Shown one piece after another: positions 33,450 to 41,073 of a stretch of DNA of 64,000 nt. Within the stretch, counting starts at the first letter, position 1. Every line of letters starts with the position of its first letter. Made by a program: the position numbers and the translations under genes. The stretch is from DATHWB01 sp040880725 (GTDB lineage Bacteria; Actinomycetota; Acidimicrobiia; Spongiisociales; ZC4RG35): positions 62,001 to 126,000 of the forward strand of contig JBBDHV010000021.1 of assembly GCA_040880725.1 (NCBI GenBank), given 5' to 3'. The notes beneath the pieces are model-generated. The model ran no database searches, was not told the origin of the DNA, and saw only the letters and a program-made list of their open reading frames with translations.

Positions 33450-33926
33450 TCAGCCTCGGAAGGGTTTGACGTCCTTGACGGTCACGGTGAAGGAGCCGCC
33501 GGGCGCCTGGTAGGTGACCTCGTCGCCTGCCTTCTTGCCGAGCAACGCCTTGCCGAGCGGCCCGTCCGGCGACGCCAGCAGGAGCCCCGGCGCCTTGTTC
33601 TCGGGGGAGGCCACGAAGAAGTCGTTGGTGTCCCCGTCGGGATCGAGCAGCGTCACGACCGACCCGACGACGACGGTGTCGGATGCCTTGACCTCTTTGA
33701 CTTCGGCCTTGTCGAGGAGGGTTTGGATCTGGCGAATCCTCGCCTCCATCAACCCCTGGTCGTTCTTGGCGGCGTCGTAGTCGGCGTTCTCGCGCAGATC
33801 GCCGTGTTCGCGGGCGGTCTGGATGCGCTCTTCGATCTCGGCCCGCCCCGCGGTGACGAGATGCTCGAGCTCTTCCTGAAGCTTCTGATGTGCCTCGGGC
33901 GTCAGAAACGTTGTGTCGTCGGTCAT
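33450..33926 (-). CDS. greA: transcription elongation factor GreA
   Basis: 158 residues. Rescues stalled RNA polymerase by stimulating transcript cleavage. N-terminal coiled coil with the tip motif ENADYDAAKNDQGLMEARI (acidic tip residues at about 48-52) and a C-terminal FKBP-like domain ending GGSFTVTVKDVKPF. The ATG at 33926 is preferred to the GTG 9 bases earlier since AGAAGAG lies 8 bases before the ATG but abuts the GTG. Confidence 0.93.
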   Translation of the reverse strand: MTDDTTFLTPEAHQKLQEELEHLVTAGRAEIEERIQTAREHGDLRENADYDAAKNDQGLMEARIRQIQTLLDKAEVKEVKASDTVVVGSVVTLLDPDGDTNDFFVASPENKAPGLLLASPDGPLGKALLGKKAGDEVTYQAPGGSFTVTVKDVKPFRG

Positions 33927-33977
33927 GAAAGACACTCTTCTCGGATCGGGTAAGCCCCCAAAGATAGGGACCCCTCC

Positions 33978-34047
33978 GCGTTCTTAGCGAATGAGAGCGT
34001 CACAAATAGGGCGTTTCGCGTGGCAGAAAACGTGGTCTGCGATGCGG
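33978..34047 (+). repeat. family B repeat, copy 1
   Basis: CTTAGCGAATGAGAGCGTCA through GGGCGTTTCGCGTGGCAGAA. Matches copies at 40964 and 54595 in the TTAGCGAA, TTCGCGTGGCA(G)AAA and GGTCTGCG parts. GCGAA and TTCGC can pair as the outer stem of a hairpin. It sits in the greA-selD divergent region. Confidence 0.65.
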
Positions 34048-34093
34048 ATCGTTTCGTACCGCTGCCCCCGGAAGCGCCGGTACCGTGCCGGGA

Positions 34094-35134
34094 GTGGAAA
34101 CGGTACGGCTCACCAGCTTCAGTCACGGCGCCGGTTGAGCGTGCAAGCTCGGATCCTCCGAGCTGGCGCAGGTCCTGCGTCCTCTGCACGGTCACATCGC
34201 GGCGACACACCCTGACCTGATCGTCGGAACGACAACGTCCGACGATGCCGGGGTGTATCGCGTCGCGCCCGGAATGGCGCTGGTGCAAACCGTCGACTTC
34301 TTCACCCCCGTGGTGGACGAGGCGTATGACTGGGGTCGCATCGCCGCCGCCAATGCGCTCTCCGACGTGTATGCGATGGGCGGGACGCCGATCACCGCCC
34401 TCCAACTCCTCGGCTGGCCGCGTGATGTGATTCCGTGGGAGACCGCGGGTGAGGTGATTCGCGGCGGGGCCGACGTGATGGGCGAAGCAGGGTGCGTGAT
34501 CGCGGGAGGTCACTCGGTCGACGACGCCGAGCCGAAGTACGGCTTCGCGGTGACCGGACTCGTCGATCCCGACCTGGTCACGACCAACGCTGCGGGCCGA
34601 CCGGGCGACTCCCTGGTCCTCACCAAGCCGCTCGGCACCGGCATCATCACCACCGCCATCAAGCGAGGCGCCTGTCCTCCGGCCCTCCGCGACCGGGTCG
34701 TGGAGCAGATGGTCTCCCTCAACGACCGGGCGGCGCGTGCAGTGCGCCGCGCCGGGGCCCATGCCGTGACCGATGTGACGGGCTTCGGTCTGCTCGGTCA
34801 CCTGCACGAGGTGCTCGAGGCGTCGGGCGTGTCGGCGGAGATCGACACCTCCGACGTGCCGATCATCGCCGGAGCCGCCGCCCTCCTCGCGGACGGCTTC
34901 TTCCCCGGAGGTTCCGAGCGCAATCTCGCTGCAGTCGCAGACCTGATCGACGGCGACGCGAGCGTTGCCGATCGCCGGCTACTCGCCGATGCCCAGACCT
35001 CTGGCGGTCTGCTCGTCTCCACCAACGATCCGGACACGCTGCTCGAGGCGCTGGCAGACGAGGGCGTCCGCGGGTGGCGGATCGGTCGGCTGACCGACGC
35101 CGGAGGCAACCGAATCCTGCTGCGGACGTCGTAG
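34094..35134 (+). CDS. selD: selenide, water dikinase SelD with in-frame UGA (selenocysteine) at the catalytic site
   Basis: Makes selenophosphate from selenide and ATP, the selenium donor for Sec-tRNA and selenouridine. Conventional gene finding would start at GTG 34253 and lose 53 residues. Reading from GTG 34094 through TGA at 34136-34138 gives SHGAGUACKL, where U aligns with the catalytic Cys (GxGCGCK in Cys forms) and the next conserved Lys is intact, then VGTTTSDDAGVYRV, TVDFFTPVVD and ANALSDVYAMGG. Total 346 codons, the family's normal length. TACCGT lies 7 bases before the GTG. So SelD itself is very probably a selenoprotein here. Needs SelA/SelB/tRNA-Sec elsewhere. Confidence 0.9.
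34139..34170 (+). promoter_or_regulatory. putative bacterial SECIS hairpin after the selD UGA
   Basis: AGCTCGGA (34146-34153) and TCCGAGCT (34157-34164) form a perfect 8-bp stem with a TCC loop, or a 5-bp stem with loop GGATCCTCC. An outer TGC/GCA pairing can extend it. The apex lies 16-18 bases after the UGA, the distance SelB-binding hairpins have in bacteria. It is also coding sequence. Confidence 0.65.
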
Positions 35135-35161
35135 CCGGCAGCTGCCATACACTTCCGGACG

Positions 35162-35587
35162 ATGGAACCGCTCGACCGCCTCGCCACGATCGCCGAGGCT
35201 CTTTCGATCCCGCGTGTGCAGCGACACATTCTCTTGTGCGCCGACCAGACCACTCCGAAGTGTGCCCCGGTCGAAGAGACGCACGAGGTGTGGCGCTACC
35301 TGAAAGCTCGCTGCAAGGAGCTCGGGATCGCGTCGGCCCCGCCCACATGGCAGGGCCCGACCGCCTCTGCTGCGACACCGACCCCGCCCGGAGACGGGTC
35401 CGTACTCCGCAACAAGGTCGACTGCCTCCGGATCTGTGAGATGGGCCCGATCGCTGTCGTGTATCCGGACGGCGTCTGGTACCACTCGGTGACGATCCCG
35501 GTGATGGAGCGGATCATCACCGAACATCTCGTGGGCGGTGTCCCGGTGTCCGAACACGTCTTCGCCGTCGGGGCGCTCGGACGATGA
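35162..35587 (+). CDS. (2Fe-2S) ferredoxin domain protein
   Basis: 141 residues. Thioredoxin-like 2Fe-2S ferredoxin fold: HILLCADQTTPKC near residue 25-37 gives two Cys and CLRICEMGPIAVVYPDG near 88-104 the other two. Similar domains occur in NuoE and in stand-alone ferredoxins. TACACT 8 bases before the ATG marks its own leaderless promoter. It heads a run of three overlapping genes (hydrolase, PPOX protein). Redox partner unknown. Confidence 0.85.
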   Translation: MEPLDRLATIAEALSIPRVQRHILLCADQTTPKCAPVEETHEVWRYLKARCKELGIASAPPTWQGPTASAATPTPPGDGSVLRNKVDCLRICEMGPIAVVYPDGVWYHSVTIPVMERIITEHLVGGVPVSEHVFAVGALGR

Positions 35588-36480
35588 GAGGGGTCGGCGC
35601 GGTCCTCCTGGCGTTTCGGATGTTCGGCCCCGTTCTCAGGCCCCGTTTCCGCGAGCCCCAGACGCACCCGTGGCCGCTGGCCGGTCGGACGGTGTTCGTG
35701 GGGGATCGGGAGCTCGTCGTTCGCCAGACGGGGCCGGTCGACGCTCCGGACATCGTGCTGATCCATGGGCTTGGTGGGGCGAGCCTGACCGAGTGGTACG
35801 AGGTGGGGCCTCGCCTCGCTCAGCAGTTCCGTGTGACCCTCGTCGAGCACCGCAACCATGGATCGGCCGCCCGGTTCACCGATCGATACGACATCGCCGA
35901 TCTGGCCGATGACACGGCCGGGGTCCTGGAGGCCGTCGGCGTCGAGTCCGCCACGGTGGTCGGATACTCGATGGGGGGCACGGTCGCCCTGGCGATCGCG
36001 CATCGTCATCCGGACCTGGTCCGGCAGCTGGTACTCGTCGGCGCCTTCGCCGCCCATCCGCAGGCGTGGCGGATCGCCCGTCAGGCGGGAACGTACGTGG
36101 TTCGGGGTTGGGAACGTCTCACCGGGGTGGGAACACCCGAGGTGCGCGCCGGCTACCTCATCCTCACCGGTGCGGTCGCCCCCCAGCACGCCCGATGGAT
36201 GTGGGAGGAGACGCATCGTCGCGATGTCGACGGCGGCGCGGCGGCATCGCTGGCGCTCATGCGCTTCGACGCCACGACCTGGGTTGGATCGCTGAAGGTT
36301 CCCACCCTCGTGATCATCCCTACCCGGGACCAATTGGTGCCGCCGGGATGGCAGTACGACCTCGCCGGGATGATCCCGAACGCACGCATCGTCGACATAG
36401 ACGGGGCGCGGCACGAAGTCCCGTGGACGCATCCCGAACGGCTCGTCGACGAGATCCGCACGTTCGTCGGAGAACCGTGA
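35584..36480 (+). CDS. alpha/beta hydrolase
   Basis: 298 residues, ATGA overlap with the ferredoxin gene. VLIHGLGGASLTEW near residue 58 (oxyanion HG), nucleophile elbow VGYSMGGTVAL (Ser about 125), Asp in IIPTRDQLVPPG and a final HEVPWTHP His near 280. An N-terminal hydrophobic segment may anchor it to the membrane. Esterase or lipase-like; substrate unknown. Confidence 0.88.
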   Translation: MRGVGAVLLAFRMFGPVLRPRFREPQTHPWPLAGRTVFVGDRELVVRQTGPVDAPDIVLIHGLGGASLTEWYEVGPRLAQQFRVTLVEHRNHGSAARFTDRYDIADLADDTAGVLEAVGVESATVVGYSMGGTVALAIAHRHPDLVRQLVLVGAFAAHPQAWRIARQAGTYVVRGWERLTGVGTPEVRAGYLILTGAVAPQHARWMWEETHRRDVDGGAAASLALMRFDATTWVGSLKVPTLVIIPTRDQLVPPGWQYDLAGMIPNARIVDIDGARHEVPWTHPERLVDEIRTFVGEP

Positions 36481-36896
36481 TGGACAGAAGCGCCACCCTG
36501 GAATGGCTGGGTGCACAGCGGCTCGGGGTCATCGCCACCATCAAGTCCGATGGTCGGCCGCAACTCTCCAACGTGTCGTATGCCCTGATGGGTGACGAGG
36601 TGCGTGTGAGTGTCACTGCCGATCGCGCCAAGACGAAGAACCTTCGCCGCGACCCGCGGGTGTCGATGCACGTGACCACCCCGCAGTTTCATCCCTACGT
36701 GGTCGTCGAGGGCGTCGCACAGCTGTCCGAGGTGACGACTCACACCGATGATCAGGCGTCTGACATGCTGGTCGAGGTCTACCGGGCGATCGCGGGAGAT
36801 CACCCGGACTGGGACGATTTCCGGCAGGCGATGGTCGACGAGCGACGGATGGTGCTGTCGTTCGTGGTCGATCGGATGTACGGGACCGGGCCCTGA
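36480..36896 (+). CDS. PPOX-class F420-dependent oxidoreductase
   Basis: 138 residues, TGATG overlap with the hydrolase. Split beta-barrel of the pyridoxamine-phosphate-oxidase superfamily: LGVIATIKSDGRPQLSNVSY at about 14-33, KTKNLRRDPRVSMHV near 50 and a short VVEGVAQLSE strand. The start RLGVIATxxxDGxPxxS is typical of the F420-binding group in actinobacteria. Reduces an unknown small substrate, perhaps quinones or enones. F420 use is inferred from the family. Confidence 0.85.
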   Translation: MDRSATLEWLGAQRLGVIATIKSDGRPQLSNVSYALMGDEVRVSVTADRAKTKNLRRDPRVSMHVTTPQFHPYVVVEGVAQLSEVTTHTDDQASDMLVEVYRAIAGDHPDWDDFRQAMVDERRMVLSFVVDRMYGTGP

Positions 36897-36903
36897 GGTC
36901 CGC

Positions 36904-36981
36904 TCAGGCCTCGTCCATCATCTGCTTGACGAGAAAGCCGATGAGTCCGGCAACCAAGAGGAAAACGATGAACTTCTTCAT
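36904..36981 (-). CDS. 25-residue single-helix membrane protein
   Basis: A micro-gene on the minus strand: two N-terminal lysines (MKKFIV), one hydrophobic helix (FLLVAGLIGFLV) and a charged end (KQMMDEA). The composition is reminiscent of actinobacterial DLW-39-type mini-proteins, but the DLW motif is missing. It is convergent with the PPOX gene 7 bases away. No clear ribosome site. Likely real by its clean membrane-helix design, function unknown. Confidence 0.5.
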   Translation of the reverse strand: MKKFIVFLLVAGLIGFLVKQMMDEA

Positions 36982-37013
36982 GGCTCCGAGCATACGCCGC
37001 CCCGAGGCATGCG

Positions 37014-37589
37014 ATGGCTGAGATTGTCATCGTCGAGTACCGATCCGACTGGCCGGCGCGCTTCGATCGCGTGGGAGCCGATCTGCGCCGGGCGCTCGGC
37101 GATGTCGCCATCGTATCGATCACATCGGATCGACGGCGGTGCCGGGGCTGGCGGCCAAGGACATCATCGACATTCAGGTGACGGTCGCCGACCTCGAGGA
37201 CGAGCGGATCGCCGAGGCCATGGGAACGATCGACGACATCGAACCGTGCCGGGCCGCCTTCGACCACCAACCGCCCGGCGTCGAGGTCCCCGAAGACCAG
37301 CGACGGAAGGTTGTGGCATCTGCGAAGCCCCGACGGGGCTGTCAACGTTCATGTTCGCGTCGACGGACGGTGGAACTGGCGGTACGCCTTGCTCTGCCGC
37401 GACTTCTTGCGAGCCCATCCCTCCACCGCAGGCGCATACGGCGAAGTCAAGCGGCAGCTCGCACGCCACTTCGGCGACGATGTCGAGGGCTATTACGACA
37501 TCAAGGATCCGGCCTTCGACCTGTTCATGTCCGTCGCCGGGGAGTGGGCGGAGTCGTCGACGTGGGCACTCGGACCATCGGACGCGTGA
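37014..37589 (+). pseudogene. GrpB (UPF0157) family gene, frameshifted twice
   Basis: The product is recognisable in three pieces. Frame 1: MAEIVIVEYRSDWPARF to VAIVSI. Frame 2: DHIGSTAVPGLAAKDIIDIQ to VEVPEDQRRKVV. Frame 1 again: WHLRSPDGAVNVHVR to DIKDPAFDLFMSVAGEWAE, stop 37589. The breaks fit loss of one 4-base unit (GTATCGATCAC where GTATCGATCGATCAC is expected) near 37113 and of TG in GTGTGG near 37313. The two together total 6 bases, so the frame is restored. Either a decaying gene or sequence errors. Intact GrpB proteins are nucleotidyltransferase-like with unclear function. Confidence 0.75.
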
Positions 37590-37627
37590 CAGCGGAGTAT
37601 CGCCCCGTGACTTCTACCCTTGCCTCC

Positions 37628-38089
37628 ATGCGCTCGATAGTCCCCCGTCTTGTCGCGATCGCTCTCGTCCTTGCCGCCTGCGGCGGCGAGACGGCCAGCA
37701 CGACGGCCGAGGCCACGACGACCACGTCGCTTGGCGAGACCACCACGACGGCGGCGGCGTCGACGACCACGACCGCGGCGGTGACGACCACCACAGTCGC
37801 CGAGACCACGACGACCACCCAGGCACCCGACCCGTACACCTTCGAGATCGTCATCGAAGGCTCCACGGTCACCGGTGGTGGACGTCTCTCGGTGCCGGTG
37901 GGTGAGACGGTCACGCTGCGGTTCACCTCCGACGTCGCCGACGAGATCCACATCCACGGCTATGACCTCTATGTCGATCTCGAGCCGGGGGTGGCGGCAG
38001 AGGTGTCGTTCCCGGCCGACATTCCCGGGACGGTCGAGATCGAGACGCACAACGATCACCGCGAGATCGCCAGTCTCGAAGCGTCGTGA
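37628..38089 (+). CDS. cupredoxin-like lipoprotein
   Basis: 153 residues. Lipobox VLAACGG (Cys about 17), a 40-residue Thr/Ala linker, then a cupredoxin-like domain of about 95 residues (YTFEIVIEGSTVTGGG, PVGETVTLRFTSDVADEIHI). Possible metal ligands are in IHIHGYDLYVD and the ETHNDHREIAS end. Probably a wall-anchored copper-binding or electron-carrier protein, or an EfeO-type domain. TACCCT 7 bases before the ATG (leaderless). It is coupled to the membrane protein that follows (GTGA). Confidence 0.8.
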   Translation: MRSIVPRLVAIALVLAACGGETASTTAEATTTTSLGETTTTAAASTTTTAAVTTTTVAETTTTTQAPDPYTFEIVIEGSTVTGGGRLSVPVGETVTLRFTSDVADEIHIHGYDLYVDLEPGVAAEVSFPADIPGTVEIETHNDHREIASLEAS

Positions 38090-39480
38090 TACTGCGCCGG
38101 CGGCTGTACGCGGTCCTTGCGGTCGCAACCACACTCACCGCCGGCGGTGCCGTGCCCGCCCTCGCCCACGGGCTCGGCGGACGGCTCGATCTCCCCGTTC
38201 CCCTCACCTTCTTCGTCGTTGCGGCCGGCGTCGTGCTCGTGCTCACCTTCGCCGGTCTCGCGGTGATCTGGCCCGATCCGAGACTGCAGGAGCCCCGGCC
38301 TGAACCCGCCGGGCGTCCCGTTCCGTGGCTCTGGAACCTGCTCGGGGGGATCGGCGCGTTCCTGCTGGCGCTCACGCTGGTCGCCGGCGCCATCGGGATC
38401 GACAACAGCACCCGCAACCCCGCAGCGGTCGTCGTCTTCGTCGGGTTCTGGCTGATCCTTCCGTTCACGGCGGCGCTCCTCGTCGACCTTCATCCGGCGA
38501 TGAGCCCGTGGAGGCGGCTCCCGCATTGGCTGGGACTGCGACCGACAGAACGCCCCGAGATGCTGGAACGACTCGGCTATTGGCCGGCCACTGCGATCTT
38601 CCTGGCGTTCACCTGGTTCGAACTGGTGGCGCCGGACAATGGCCCGCGGTCGATCGGCATCGCCGCGCTCGTCTTCACCGTCTACATGCTGGCGATGAGC
38701 ATGTGGCTGGGGACCGACACGGCGACCCAGACGTCGGACGGGTTTGCCGTGTACGCCCGATTCCTGGGTGGAATCTCTCCGTTCACCTTCGAAGGCGGCG
38801 TGTGGCGCAGGCGCGGCTGGCTGCGGGGCCTCGTGAACCTTCCCGAGCGACCCGGGATGGCTGCGTTTGTCATCTCCATGATCGGTACCGTCACCTACGA
38901 CGGCGGTGCGTCGACCGAATGGTGGGGAACCTGGATCCGCGATCCCCTCCTCGGGATGTTCGAGGGGTGGGGGTGGACGGTTCGGCCCGCCACCGTTGTC
39001 ACGGGGACGATCGGGTGGGCTGCTGTGACGCTTCTGATCGGCGTCACGTACTACGCCGCATCGGCTGCCGCGGCCCACTGGGGCGGGGTCTCGACCGGCA
39101 CGCGTCACGTGGCGAGACGGTTCGCCCACACCCTCGTCCCGATCGGGTTCGCCTACGCCTTTGCCCACTACATGACGCTGATCGTCTTCGAAGGTCAACT
39201 GTTCATCTCCACGTTCTCCGACCCGTTCGGTCTCGGATGGGATCTGTTCGGGACGGCGGACAGGCGCCTCGACTTCACACTCATCCAGCAGTCGCGTTCG
39301 TGGGTGTGGTACCTGCAGGTGGGGGTGATCGTCCTCGGCCACATCGGCGGCGTCGTCCTCAGCCACGACCGGGCGTTGGCAGATTTCCCACGGGCGAAAG
39401 CGGTCGCGTCCCAGTACGCGATGCTGCTGCTGATGGTGATTCTCACTGGCCTGGGGCTCGTGATCCTGGCTGCCGGATGA
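38086..39480 (+). CDS. polytopic membrane protein, FedB-like
   Basis: 464 residues from a GTG overlapping the cupredoxin stop. An N-terminal signal or helix ending near AHGLGG, then about 9-11 predicted membrane segments with WP/WF-rich loops (RRLPHWLGLRPTERPEML, DNGPRSIGIAAL, HYMTLIVFEGQLF). Related proteins in databases are often named after the Burkholderia fenitrothion hydrolase (FedB), but that activity should not be assumed. Conserved His (AHG near the signal cleavage site, several in membrane loops) with a cupredoxin upstream suggest a metal or redox role in the envelope. Confidence 0.65.
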   Translation: MILRRRLYAVLAVATTLTAGGAVPALAHGLGGRLDLPVPLTFFVVAAGVVLVLTFAGLAVIWPDPRLQEPRPEPAGRPVPWLWNLLGGIGAFLLALTLVAGAIGIDNSTRNPAAVVVFVGFWLILPFTAALLVDLHPAMSPWRRLPHWLGLRPTERPEMLERLGYWPATAIFLAFTWFELVAPDNGPRSIGIAALVFTVYMLAMSMWLGTDTATQTSDGFAVYARFLGGISPFTFEGGVWRRRGWLRGLVNLPERPGMAAFVISMIGTVTYDGGASTEWWGTWIRDPLLGMFEGWGWTVRPATVVTGTIGWAAVTLLIGVTYYAASAAAAHWGGVSTGTRHVARRFAHTLVPIGFAYAFAHYMTLIVFEGQLFISTFSDPFGLGWDLFGTADRRLDFTLIQQSRSWVWYLQVGVIVLGHIGGVVLSHDRALADFPRAKAVASQYAMLLLMVILTGLGLVILAAG

Positions 39481-39632
39481 TCTTCTTCGCGCACGGCCTG
39501 TACCTCGACGAGTTCCTGTGGTTTGCGATTCCGGTCGGTCTGTCCTTGTGGGTGTTGCGTTGGGCCGAACGGAGAGCACGCGCGCGCGCCGAAGCCGAGG
39601 CTGCCGAGACCCAAGAGGACAGCGCGGACTGA
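39477..39632 (+). CDS. 51-residue membrane protein
   Basis: ATG overlaps the stop of the large membrane protein. One hydrophobic helix (FLWFAIPVGLSLWVLRW) after a short outside part, then a basic-acidic tail (ERRARARAEAEAAETQEDS). Third gene of the cupredoxin operon, likely a small subunit of the same membrane complex. Confidence 0.65.
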   Translation: MIFFAHGLYLDEFLWFAIPVGLSLWVLRWAERRARARAEAEAAETQEDSAD

Positions 39633-39669
39633 CCGGGCCGGGATTGGTCATGGCTATCCTCGCTCCGCG

Positions 39670-40800
39670 ATGAGTGAGAACCTCTCGGCCGCAGCAAGCA
39701 CGATGAACGTTCCGGAGACGCTCGTGCAGCGTTCCGCCGAGGCGCGGGCGAAAGCAACCGGCGCGTCGGTCGATGATGTCCTGGCGGCATGGGCCGGGGG
39801 AGCTGCTGCGCCCGCCGCAGCGGCACCGGCCGAAACGGCCCCTGCGCCGGAGCCGGCAGCGGACGCGACACCCGAGCCGGTACCCGCCCGCGAACCCGAG
39901 ACTTCACCAGCCGAGGCTCCGGCGGCTGCCGTCGCGCCGGCGCCCAGCGTCATCGCCGTCATGGAGCTTCCCGAGGACGAGCCGGTGGATCCGGTCGGAT
40001 TCCGGGAACGATCCCGGGTCGGCGGACGGATCGGAATGGGTTTCGGGGTGCTGGCCGCGCTGTTCGTGATGCTCTTCAGTGCCCAATGGTTGTTGGCTCG
40101 ATCCGGAGCCACCGAAACCGAGGCTGGCGAGATCAGCTTCGTCTTCTCGGTCGTACCGGGCACGTTCATCATCGGCTCGGCCCTACTCGGAGCGGCGCTC
40201 GGGGCCGTCGGCGCAGGATTCGTCCGGGCCCTCACCGGCTGGCGAGCCGCCGGGATGCGTCTTGTCTCGTCGCATGCCTCGTCCCTCCTCGCCGGTGCGG
40301 TGGCCGGTCTCGTCACAGGAGTGGTCGTGGCGGCGGTGATCGCCGGATCCGGTTCGGTTGACCCTGCCGATGAGACTGCCACTCTCGTTCCGATGCTTCC
40401 CGCCATCCTCTGGACCCTGTTCGGCTGGGTTGGGGGTGGGTGGCTCATCGGCACCCTGGTGCACGCCGTTGGAGTTCCCGACGGTCTCGCCGGCGACGAG
40501 ATCACGGAAGGCGTGGTCGTCCGCCAGCGGCTCGGCTCGGCCTTCTCGCTCCCGGTGGTCTCGGTTCTCGCGATCCTGGTGTTGGTGCTGCCTGCCGCAT
40601 GGGTGTTCATTCAGTTCCCCGCCTGGGCACCTCTGATCGCCATCTTCATCTCCGGCGGAATCATCTCGTTTGCGGGTCTGTCAGCGGCGCGCCCCGGCAT
40701 GAAGATCTCGGCGGGCGAGTTCCTGGTCGCAGCCTCCGGCGTCGGCGTCGTGGTGATCATCCTGGTGGCGGTACTCACCACCCAGGGCGCCGGCCACTGA
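39670..40800 (+). CDS. membrane protein with N-terminal E3-binding-like segment
   Basis: 376 residues. Residues 12-45 (VPETLVQRSAEARAKATGAS, then VDDVLAAWAGG) look like a peripheral-subunit-binding or SAP-like helical motif. Next comes a 60-residue Ala/Pro/Glu linker and 7-8 membrane helices from about 125 to the end (Gly/Ala-rich, no clear catalytic motif). Function unknown. TATCCT 9 bases before the ATG. Monocistronic. Confidence 0.65.
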   Translation: MSENLSAAASTMNVPETLVQRSAEARAKATGASVDDVLAAWAGGAAAPAAAAPAETAPAPEPAADATPEPVPAREPETSPAEAPAAAVAPAPSVIAVMELPEDEPVDPVGFRERSRVGGRIGMGFGVLAALFVMLFSAQWLLARSGATETEAGEISFVFSVVPGTFIIGSALLGAALGAVGAGFVRALTGWRAAGMRLVSSHASSLLAGAVAGLVTGVVVAAVIAGSGSVDPADETATLVPMLPAILWTLFGWVGGGWLIGTLVHAVGVPDGLAGDEITEGVVVRQRLGSAFSLPVVSVLAILVLVLPAAWVFIQFPAWAPLIAIFISGGIISFAGLSAARPGMKISAGEFLVAASGVGVVVIILVAVLTTQGAGH

Positions 40801-40803
40801 CGG

Positions 40804-40823
40804 ACCGCTGCCCCGCCAAAAGC
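40804..40823 (+). repeat. isolated copy of the family B 3' end
   Basis: CCGCTGCCCCGCCAAAAGCC repeats, with one change, the end of the full family B copies at 41053 and 54708 (CGCTGCCCCGCTAAAA), directly after a stop codon. A 10-bp hairpin (CCGCCCGAAA at 40888, TTTCGGGCGG at 40907) follows; no T-run, so I do not call it a terminator. Confidence 0.5.
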
Positions 40824-40933
40824 CCAAAGACGCGTTCTCAGAAGCCGGGCGGATTGGGCGAGCTCGCGAGCCCCATCTGTCGGCTTCCCGCCCGAAAGCG
40901 AAGCTTTTTCGGGCGGAACAGAAAAACAGTCGG

Positions 40934-41073
40934 CGAAGCCGGCCTGCCTATCCGCCGACCCTGTTAGCGAATCACAGCCTCAGTAATACGACTATTCGCG
41001 TGGCAGAAATTTGCGGGGCCATCGCTTCTGGTCTGCGTTGCGCTCCATTCATGGAGCGCTGCCCCGCTAAAAA
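40934..41073 (+). repeat. family B repeat, copy 2, with inverted family C module
   Basis: 40934-40960 is the inverted family C module (AAGCCGGCCTGCCTATCCGC). 40964-41073 is family B: TTAGCGAATCACAGCCTCAG, TATTCGCGTGGCAGAAAT, TTCTGGTCTGCGTTGCG, CATGGAGCGCTGCCCCGCTA. The intergenic stretch 40801-41066 has no gene; the repeat end runs a few bases into the purine nucleoside phosphorylase stop region. Confidence 0.65.

Noticed and set aside
34253..35134. A short SelD starting at GTG 34253
   Set aside because: It would lack the catalytic loop and the VGTTTSDDAGVYRV segment, which are present upstream through the UGA codon.
37014..37589. Programmed frameshifting or recoding in grpB
   Set aside because: Two opposite shifts without slippery heptamers or stem signals are better explained by indels at short repeats or by sequence errors.
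40888..40916. Terminator call for the CCGCCCGAAA hairpin
   Set aside because: Strong stem but no T-tract on either strand and 88 bases past the nearest stop; left as an unassigned hairpin.
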